DNA of 11,832 nt from Pseudomonadota bacterium (GTDB lineage: Bacteria > Pseudomonadota > Alphaproteobacteria > Rhodospirillales > Magnetospirillaceae), in the NCBI GenBank assembly GCA_023426365.1, contig JAFAAW010000055.1:1-11832 (forward strand). The letters run 5' to 3'. Position numbers and translations under genes: made by a program. The notes below the pieces were generated by a model that made no database searches, was not told the DNA's origin, and worked only from the letters and a program-made list of their open reading frames with translations. Below, one piece after another: positions 7,401-11,832 of the stretch; the stretch's first letter is position 1, and each line of letters starts with the position of its first letter.

Positions 7401-7526
7401 GGCGGCCTCGACCCGGCTGGCAATCTCGGCCTTGTAGCGGCTCCAGTCGATCAGCGGCGGTATCGCTACCGCCGCAATCAGCAGCAGGGCAAGAACGGCG
7501 CCGGCGATCAGGGCGGTGTTGCGCAT
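4404..7526 (-). CDS. AsmA-family envelope protein
   Basis: A 1040-residue protein. One N-terminal membrane helix (about 5-25) is followed by the AsmA start pattern IDWSRYKAEIASRVEAATGR (26-45), VAIDG and LRLLPSPAL (56-64). The rest is a long repeating beta-rich body with many 'G-x-L/A' strands, typical of the AsmA/TamB-like bridge proteins anchored in the inner membrane and lying in the periplasm. The AsmA C-terminal part is seen in GRLLVRNGVLEGFDLPAVN and FRAENGIVTSRDLKLEADGG. Two Pro/Ala-rich linkers (about 130-163 and 345-378) break the body. Family members affect outer-membrane lipid and protein homeostasis; the exact job here is unknown. The start at 7526 has GGGAGAG (7535-7541) 8 nt upstream. 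It follows the AI-2E-family gene by 52 nt with no terminator between, so co-transcription is likely. The length is at the large end of AsmA proteins. Confidence 0.9.
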   Translation of the reverse strand: MRNTALIAGAVLALLLIAAVAIPPLIDWSRYKAEIASRVEAATGRPVAIDGPIALRLLPSPALSAEAIAIGNPAGMAGELARVERLRLRLALLPLLTGRVQLTKVELDRPVLTLTRGADGRPNWDFGTTGRAPALDAAPPQEAPRRAARPEGEPATPPEADDSLPVQALSIHDGIVRYGQSLSVTDLNADVALGGRSGPFQAKGTARLGGVAVTLDASVDRLAPGRGSPASLSLRLPGDDAGLEVTGLISELSGGPTLRGRLALRAADPGRSVARLGLTPPPLPPGALNLGGELVLSAAEASLNSLELSLGDARATGALSAALGDRPQIDIRLHASALNLDNWGPAPHGTARTAAALPPAAPSSGATAPPAAQPAAQTGGFTLPRDLFAALAVDVDALSWRGQVVRKARLEAVLDGGEVMLRQASAQLPGATDASAEGTLSAQNGQPAFDGTVRAKSDNAAALLGWLGAGMGEDAPRRLELTAPLSLAWPEIKLNDARLTADDIAARGNATLRLGDQPAFALAANVGGMTVTAKGRTADGGRVEDGAFSLDSPQGLRPLRAFGIRPPQALEGLGALAAQGTASGSLDALAVDARAQSGGVTLSAKGTLATLSTAPRADLAVQARAANLAQVLRLFGNGKARGGGAFALDARLSGDGRALDISGLTLRAGPSSLGGGGRVELGGARPVITADLTADTLALDTLLGTERSGRLLPGGPLLPPSMAPQAQPVIPAAAAVGAGASPFSREPLDLSALTSFDARVTLRAGSVTAKEWRLDDAHLLAHVQDGAATVERLTGKLLGGQFNATAKLAAAATPTLAGQLTILGADLGAARLGGAGMTVTQGRMDAEARFTAAGRSSQDMAARLTGDGRLLVRNGVLEGFDLPAVNRQMGNLRNIGSLLGVVQAGLSGGRTPFSQLAGTFRAENGIVTSRDLKLEADGGGAGADTAVNLPEWSTQTRIAIHLASAPQTPLGIRLEGPLENPRKIVDVNAIQQMLVSRGLGQALKGLGGDAPAEGQQTDQPREKNTGKNILKNLLKGLGNQ

Positions 7527-7578
7527 GGTACGAACTCTCCCAGGGACGGGGCGAGTGTATCGGGCCGGCCGCGCCGCA

Positions 7579-8688
7579 TCAAACCCTTGCCCCCTTGGCC
7601 TTGCCCCGGTCGCGGCCGCCGTTCAGGAAGGGGGCCAGCGGGCGCAACGCCGTCACATCGTCCGCCGCCACCTTCAACACCACCAGCAGCGGCACCGCCA
7701 GGATGGCGCCGGCGATCCCCCACATCCAGGTCCACACCGTCAGCGACAGGAACACCATCAGCGGCGGCAGGGTCAGGCGCCGGCCCACCAGCATGGGCGT
7801 GGCGACGTCCGATTCGATGAGGTGCAGGGCCAAGAGCGCGGCGGCCGGCAGCAGGCCGCGCCACAATTCGTCGAAGCTGAGCAGCCCGACGATGCCCACC
7901 ACCACCATGGCGGTCAGCGCCCCGGCATAGGGGATGTAGTTGAGCACCGCCGTCAGCACCCCCCACAGCGCCGGATTGGGCATGCCCAGCGCCCACATCA
8001 CCAGGCCGGCGACGATGCCCAGGCCGGCATTGATCAGCGTGATGGTGCCCAGATAGGCGGCCACGTCCTGCTTGACCCGCCGCGCCACGCAGATCAGGCG
8101 GTGGCGGCGGCGCGCGGTGGTCGGCATGCGGGCCAACTGGCGCATCAGCCGGTCGCCCGACGACAGCAGGAAGAACAGCACGACCACCACCACGACGCCC
8201 TGCGCCATCAGCATGCCGACACCCACCAGCGCCTGCGATCCCAGGCCGGCGGGACGCACCGTGACGGTGGGCGTGGATTCGCCGCCGCTGCGGCCGGTGG
8301 CCAGCCGCTCGACCTGTTCGGTGGCGCGCTGGACCTGTTCCACTGGTTCCTTGACCGGGCGCAGCTTGCCCTCGAGCTGGCGCAGGCTTTGCGGGGCGCG
8401 GTGAAGCCAATCGGCCGCCGGCGCCGCCAGCCGCTCGACGCCCCAGGCCAGGCCGCCCACCACCGCTGCCGTCACCACCAGCGCGGCCAGCGGGCGCGGC
8501 ACCCGCCAGCGGCGCAGGACCTGGACCACGGGCGCCAGCACCATGGCCAGCACCAGCGCCACCATCAGCGGGAGGATCAGTTCGGCGGCGAAATACAGGG
8601 TATAGAAAACCGCCAGCACGGCCAGGACGGTCAGCGCCGGGCCACGCGCGAACAGGGAATGGTGCTGCGGCGGCGGTTGTTGTTCCAT
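7579..8688 (-). CDS. AI-2E/PerM-family membrane transport protein
   Basis: A 369-residue multi-spanning inner-membrane protein of the AI-2E transporter (formerly UPF0118, PerM/YdiK/TqsA) family. It shows two close N-terminal helices (about 15-58), a third helix (about 65-85), a soluble helical segment (about 90-145), then helices from about 150 onwards. The family-typical stretch ALWGVLTAVLNYIPYAGALT and the late ...IAGAILAVPLLVVLKV helix are present. Members export varied small solutes or ions, and only a few have been tied to autoinducer-2, so no substrate is claimed. The start ATG at 8688 is the only sensible one, yet the AAGGGG before it (8689-8694) touches the ATG with no spacer, so translation may be weak or coupled. 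It lies 55 nt after the 62-residue gene and 52 nt before the AsmA gene, suggesting one unit. Confidence 0.9.
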   Translation of the reverse strand: MEQQPPPQHHSLFARGPALTVLAVLAVFYTLYFAAELILPLMVALVLAMVLAPVVQVLRRWRVPRPLAALVVTAAVVGGLAWGVERLAAPAADWLHRAPQSLRQLEGKLRPVKEPVEQVQRATEQVERLATGRSGGESTPTVTVRPAGLGSQALVGVGMLMAQGVVVVVVLFFLLSSGDRLMRQLARMPTTARRRHRLICVARRVKQDVAAYLGTITLINAGLGIVAGLVMWALGMPNPALWGVLTAVLNYIPYAGALTAMVVVGIVGLLSFDELWRGLLPAAALLALHLIESDVATPMLVGRRLTLPPLMVFLSLTVWTWMWGIAGAILAVPLLVVLKVAADDVTALRPLAPFLNGGRDRGKAKGARV

Positions 8689-8743
8689 CCCCTTCAGATG
8701 GGGTGGTGCGCCGCCGTGCGGGCAGGTGCGTTTGGGGGAGGAC

Positions 8744-8932
8744 TCAGTCGCCCAACTGACGCAACTGCTTTTCCGGCAGCTTGCCTTTCAGCCGTCGCAC
8801 GGCGTCTTCCACCGTATCCGGATTGGGATGGTCGAAATCAAGCTCGGCGCCATCCCCCATCAGGCGCTCAAGCCGCTCCAGGGTGCTTGATACCCTGGTA
8901 TCAACCGACTGCGTGGACTTCGGGACCCCCAT
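8744..8932 (-). CDS. Small hypothetical protein, 62 residues
   Basis: A short acidic-basic soluble protein, starting MGVPKSTQSVDTRVSSTLER and ending in a Lys/Leu-rich helix, ...PEKQLRQLGD. Two amphipathic helical stretches (about 12-28 and 38-58) are separated by GDGAELDFDHPNPDT. No known family is recognised. The ATG at 8932 is chosen because AAGGGAG (8939-8945) lies 6 nt upstream. An ATG two codons earlier (8938) would touch that site. It is probably the first gene of a unit with the AI-2E-family and AsmA genes, with a possible promoter at 8967-8994. An 18-bp inverted repeat lies inside it at 8887-8904. That it is coding is supported by the ribosome site, its codon use and its fit between neighbours; the function is unknown. 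Confidence 0.65.
   Translation of the reverse strand: MGVPKSTQSVDTRVSSTLERLERLMGDGAELDFDHPNPDTVEDAVRRLKGKLPEKQLRQLGD
8887..8904. repeat. Perfect inverted repeat TTGATACC-CT-GGTATCAA
   Basis: Two 8-bp arms (8887-8894 and 8897-8904) are separated by 2 bp. The repeat lies about 30-45 bp inside the 62-residue gene. It is A/T-richer than its surroundings and has the shape of a dimeric-repressor operator. A related half-site, TTGGTATAAG, overlaps the proposed -10 region at 8967-8976. The hairpin is too short-tailed to be a terminator. Confidence 0.45.
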
Positions 8933-8966
8933 CCCCATCTCCCTTGCGGCGTTTTTATGACGGCAT

Positions 8967-8994
8967 CTTATACCAAGGGTTAGGAAGCGTCCAG
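8967..8994 (-). promoter_or_regulatory. Possible promoter of the 62-residue gene / AI-2E / AsmA unit
   Basis: The minus strand has CTGGAC (8989-8994), a 16-nt spacer and TATAAG (8967-8972), giving a start near 8960 and a leader of about 28 nt. The -35 lies inside the end of the upstream membrane-protein gene. The -10 is good and the -35 weak. Confidence 0.4.
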
Positions 8995-10404
8995 AATTGT
9001 GCATAACGCCACCAGCCACGCCGTCAGCACCAGCGCGCCCAGCACGACGAAGCGGCCGTTCCACTGGCGCGATACCGTGCGCATGGGCACATTGGCCAGC
9101 CGCGCCACCGACAGCACCACCGCGCCCACCGGGGTCGAGCAGACGGACAAGGCCCACGCCCCCATCAGGCCGCTGGCCACCGCCACCGGCGGCAGGCCGT
9201 GCCCGGCCAGGGCCGCCAGCGCGCCGCCCAGGATGGTGACGGTGACGATCTGGGAAATTCCCAGATGGGACAGCGCCATCACCAGCCACGCCGCCAGCAC
9301 CAGCACCACCACCGCCGGCAGCGGGATCAGCCCCACCAGGCGCGCGGTTTCGGCCGGGGGGATGAAGGCGACCAGAACCGTGCTCAGGAACATGGCGCCG
9401 CCCAGCATGGTGACTTCTTCGCGAAAGCCGGGCATGGAGACGGTCAGCCGGCGGCCCAGATGGATCAGCGCCGGAATCACCGCGCGGTGCTGCGCCATCA
9501 GCCACAGCACGGCGGCCGGCGGCACCACCAGCATGGCCCCCACCACCAGACGCACCGACAGCACCTCGGCCACCGCGACCGAGGCGGCTACCACCGTGCC
9601 CACCAGCGCGGCCAGATGCAGGGCAGGGCGCCAGTCGGCGGCCGGTACGGCGGTGGCGGTGCCGGTGGTCGCTGCGGTGGCCGCTGCGGTGGCCGCCGAT
9701 GGGGGCGGGGCGGGGAAGGCGCGGCGGTCCAGCCACCAGCCCAGCGCCATGATCAGCACGGTCAGACCCAATTGGATGCCCAGCAGCGGCCACCAGTCCA
9801 GACCGGGCAAGGCGCTTTGGGTAACCGTGAATGACACCGACAGCGGCGACCACACGGTCATGGTGGCGAAGCCGCGCACCATGGCGGTCATCATGCGTTG
9901 CTGGCGGATGGCGACGATGCGGGCGTCGCCGCCGGCGGCCTCGGCGGTGTTGCCCTTGACCACCATGGTGCCGACCAGCGGCATGACGCCGAAATTCAGC
10001 ACCAGTCCGATCAGATGGCTGCCCAGCGCCAGCGCCATGTAGCGGCGGCCGGGCGGCTGGCGCACCATCAGCGCGCCGCAGCGCTGGATCAACGCCGAGG
10101 TTTCCGCCGCCTCGCGCAGGAAGCCCAGCGCGGTGAACAGCCCGATCAGGGCGGCGGCCTGCACGCCTGCGTTCAGCAGCAGGGGCCACGGCGCCGGATG
10201 AAAGGCGATGGCCGCCGCCGCCGCCGCCAGCCCCAGGGCGACGATGCGCCGTCCGCCGCGCCGCGCGCTCCATCCTTCCAGCAGCAGGTAAAGCGCCAGG
10301 GCGGCGGCCGCGGCCGGGCCGGCCGGCGGCCACGCCCATACCGCGCGCAGGATCGAGAACACCACCACGGCGACCAGCGCCGCCGACGCGACCAAGGCCC
10401 GCAT
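8980..10404 (-). CDS. Multi-spanning inner-membrane protein, putative ion or carboxylate transporter-like
   Basis: A 474-residue, very hydrophobic protein with about 11-12 predicted helices. Its symmetric look (a conserved-looking NFGVMPLVGTMVVKG loop at about 138-152, MTVWSPLSVSFT at about 182-193, and in the second half SHLGISQIVTVTILGG and ALSVCSTPVGAVVLS) resembles the ion-transporter superfamily (citrate/dicarboxylate/arsenite-type), but no specific family is certain. A long Ala/Thr/Pro-rich loop (about 230-257) joins the halves and contains a 12-nt tandem repeat in the DNA. The ATG at 10404 is chosen because GAGGA (10412-10416) is 7 nt upstream; a TTG two codons earlier would abut it. 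That ribosome site overlaps the TGA stop of the GGDEF/EAL-like gene, 10 nt away, so the two are probably translated together. Confidence 0.75.
   Translation of the reverse strand: MRALVASAALVAVVVFSILRAVWAWPPAGPAAAAALALYLLLEGWSARRGGRRIVALGLAAAAAAIAFHPAPWPLLLNAGVQAAALIGLFTALGFLREAAETSALIQRCGALMVRQPPGRRYMALALGSHLIGLVLNFGVMPLVGTMVVKGNTAEAAGGDARIVAIRQQRMMTAMVRGFATMTVWSPLSVSFTVTQSALPGLDWWPLLGIQLGLTVLIMALGWWLDRRAFPAPPPSAATAAATAATTGTATAVPAADWRPALHLAALVGTVVAASVAVAEVLSVRLVVGAMLVVPPAAVLWLMAQHRAVIPALIHLGRRLTVSMPGFREEVTMLGGAMFLSTVLVAFIPPAETARLVGLIPLPAVVVLVLAAWLVMALSHLGISQIVTVTILGGALAALAGHGLPPVAVASGLMGAWALSVCSTPVGAVVLSVARLANVPMRTVSRQWNGRFVVLGALVLTAWLVALCTILDAS
9659..9694. repeat. 12-nt tandem repeat (about three copies) in the transporter linker
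   Basis: GCTGCGGTGGCC occurs perfectly at 9671-9682 and 9683-9694, with a degenerate copy at 9659-9670. It encodes part of an Ala/Thr-rich loop in the membrane protein and keeps the frame, so copy-number change would only lengthen or shorten the loop. Confidence 0.6.
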
Positions 10405-10411
10405 GGCCAAG

Positions 10412-10416
10412 TCCTC
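10412..10416 (-). promoter_or_regulatory. Ribosome binding site overlapping the upstream stop codon
   Basis: The minus strand reads TGAGGA: the stop TGA (10417-10415) of the upstream gene shares bases with the GAGGA site (10412-10416) that lies 7 nt before the ATG at 10404. This arrangement favours coupled translation and decides between the ATG and the TTG start. Confidence 0.65.
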
Positions 10417-11832
10417 AGGTCAGGGTGAAGCGCGATTTCGGGGCCGGCAATTGCCGCGCCGGCTTGGGGATGTCCTTCATCAGGGCGGGGCCGTTGACCA
10501 TGGCGAAGCCCGCCTGCACGGCGCCCACGATCACCTTGCGTCGCCGCACGCCCCACACATAGCTGCCCAGGCGGAACTTCGCCGCCTGGGCCTGGAAGGC
10601 GGCCAGCGCCGTCAGCAACTGGTCGTCGCTGACGCGTTCGGCGCCGGCCAATTCGGCCAGATCCAGGCCGATCATGGCGGCACCGCAATCCAGCGCCATG
10701 GCCGCCTGGGGATCGGTGATGCGGGTCCGCAGCACCACCATGCGGCACAATTCGCGCGCCCGTGCGATGGCCGCGCCCAGCACCATGGGCTTGACGTCGG
10801 CGGGCACCGCGAACAGTTCGATCACCACCCGCGATCCGCGCGATTGCTGGGTGATGTCGGCGAACGGCGCCAGGAATTCCATGCGGCTTTCGCTGGTGAT
10901 GGTCAGCCAGTGGATGGGAATGACCACGGTCGAGGCATTGCCCGCCGCTTCCGAGGCGCGAAAGTCGCGGATGGCGCTGGCGATGCGGAAACGGTCCAGC
11001 GTGTTGGCCGCCGGCTCGTCATCCTTGGGATAGGCGTGGGTGCCCTCCAGCGGCGACTGGCCGGGGGCGTCCACCCGCTGGATGCGGGCCTCATAGGCGC
11101 CGATCACCTCGCCGGCGGCCACCCAGCTTGGGCGCCAGATCAGCGACAGCCGGGCATCGCCCGGCAGCGGATCGGCCCACGGGTCGGGCAGGGCGTCCAG
11201 CCCCGGTGCCGCCTTTTGGCCGGCGGGGCCGTCCAGGATCACCCAGGTGGGCTGCTTGGCCTGTTCGGGCCGCTCGATCTCCAGCTTTTTCCAGCCCGGA
11301 TCCTGCGGCGGCGCCTTGGCTTCCGGTTCGGGCATGGCCGACAGCGGCGGGCGGTCGTCGGGGCGGGGCTGTTCGGCCGGCGCCGTGCCCGGCATCAGGT
11401 GGCGGCGCAGCCCGTCATCGGCGGCCTGCGGCGCCCCGCCGCGCATCCAGGCCCGCGGCGGCTGGGCCTTGCCCTGGCTCTGGCCGGCGATCATGGAGCG
11501 CATCTCGCCCACGGCGGCGTGGACCGCATCCAGGTTCAGCCCGCCATCGGGCAGCAGGCCGTCCTCCAGCGACACTTCGGCTGCCAGCGCCAGCGGCACC
11601 TCGGACCCGACGAACTGGTCGCCCACCAGCCTTGTGCCCAATTCCTGGGCGATCAGCAGCGAGCGGCGGCGACCTTCGGCGCCGTCGCAGGTGCGGAAGA
11701 TGAGGACGAAGAAATCGGTGCCCTGGCGGCAGAAGATGTTGCCGGCGCCCAGATGGGCGTTGATGACGCCTTCGGCGATCATCATCACCTTTTCCGACAC
11801 CTTGGCCCACTTGTCGCCCACCGCCTCGCGGA
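10415..11832 (-). CDS. Protein with degenerate GGDEF-like and EAL-like regions (N-terminus off right edge)
   Basis: The frame stays open to the window edge, so a GTG at 11821 is probably internal. Residues are numbered from it (468 to the stop). Residues 1-85 resemble the second half of a GGDEF domain, with GAGNIFCRQGTDFFVLIF (25-42) where active enzymes have ..R.GGDEF... (here GTDFF). A Pro/Ala-rich linker (about 115-220) follows. Residues 222-455 follow the EAL-domain layout: LSLIWRPSWVAAGEVIGAYE (225-244), then EARIQR (EAL becomes EAR), VVIPIHWLTI, RVVIELF (331-337) and a final AGFAMVNGPALMKDIPKP. The DDFGTG and AEGVET metal-site and catalytic segments are not recognisable. I infer a catalytically inactive protein that may bind c-di-GMP or a partner protein. 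It is the first visible gene of a pair with the membrane protein downstream. Confidence 0.65.
   Translation of the reverse strand, partial: REAVGDKWAKVSEKVMMIAEGVINAHLGAGNIFCRQGTDFFVLIFRTCDGAEGRRRSLLIAQELGTRLVGDQFVGSEVPLALAAEVSLEDGLLPDGGLNLDAVHAAVGEMRSMIAGQSQGKAQPPRAWMRGGAPQAADDGLRRHLMPGTAPAEQPRPDDRPPLSAMPEPEAKAPPQDPGWKKLEIERPEQAKQPTWVILDGPAGQKAAPGLDALPDPWADPLPGDARLSLIWRPSWVAAGEVIGAYEARIQRVDAPGQSPLEGTHAYPKDDEPAANTLDRFRIASAIRDFRASEAAGNASTVVIPIHWLTITSESRMEFLAPFADITQQSRGSRVVIELFAVPADVKPMVLGAAIARARELCRMVVLRTRITDPQAAMALDCGAAMIGLDLAELAGAERVSDDQLLTALAAFQAQAAKFRLGSYVWGVRRRKVIVGAVQAGFAMVNGPALMKDIPKPARQLPAPKSRFTLT

Noticed and set aside
4383..7820. A 1145-codon open frame on the plus strand opposite the AsmA gene (and a 717-codon one at 4843-6996)
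   Set aside because: The predicted proteins are low-complexity Gln/Gly/Arg- or Ser/Arg-rich without any domain. They are the expected GC-rich shadow of a real gene whose protein has a clear AsmA fold and ribosome site.
8744..10339. A 531-codon minus-strand frame spanning the 62-residue gene and part of the membrane-protein gene
   Set aside because: Only its last 62 codons look like a real protein. The upstream part is an Arg/Gly/Ala-rich out-of-frame reading of the membrane-protein gene.

Overview
The window is very GC-rich (third codon positions almost all G or C) and looks like an ordinary chromosomal stretch of an alphaproteobacterium. The gene mix points to Rhodospirillales and perhaps a Magnetospirillum-like organism: an anaerobic-type cobalamin enzyme (CbiD), a stand-alone TrpB2, a large AsmA protein and a c-di-GMP-type regulator relic. 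The taxonomic guess is inference. No transposase, integrase, phage gene, CRISPR array or rRNA is visible.

Layout: (1) 1-479, minus strand: a small secreted His/Asp/Lys-rich protein followed by the start of a cytochrome b561-type membrane cytochrome that runs off the left edge. (2) 480-610: an intergenic control region with a good -10 element, an inverted repeat and 11-bp-spaced direct repeats. (3) 611-2419: two cobalamin biosynthesis genes facing each other, cobK (plus) and cbiD (minus), whose 3' ends overlap by 45 bp. (4) 2512-2705, minus strand: tRNA-Lys(CUU) with its own promoter and a perfect-stem terminator. (5) 2830-4191, plus strand: a TrpB2-type tryptophan synthase beta-like enzyme, followed by two intrinsic terminators (4196-4240 and 4353-4384). 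The second also serves the convergent AsmA gene. (6) 4404-8938, minus strand: a likely operon read right to left, of a 62-residue unknown protein, an AI-2E/PerM-family membrane protein and an AsmA-family protein of 1040 residues. (7) 8980-11832, minus strand: a translationally close pair, with a protein carrying degenerate GGDEF- and EAL-like regions (N-terminus off the right edge) followed after 10 nt by a multi-spanning membrane protein of unknown substrate.

Working together: CobK and CbiD act in corrin-ring assembly (precorrin-6A reduction and C1 methylation of cobalt-precorrin-5B). AsmA and the AI-2E-type protein are both envelope proteins and probably co-expressed. The degenerate GGDEF/EAL-like protein and its membrane partner share a transcript and may form a sensor or regulator-transporter pair. 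This pair, and the metal-binding-looking secreted protein with its control region, are the least explained parts of the window. I see no clear evidence of a wholly new multi-gene system.
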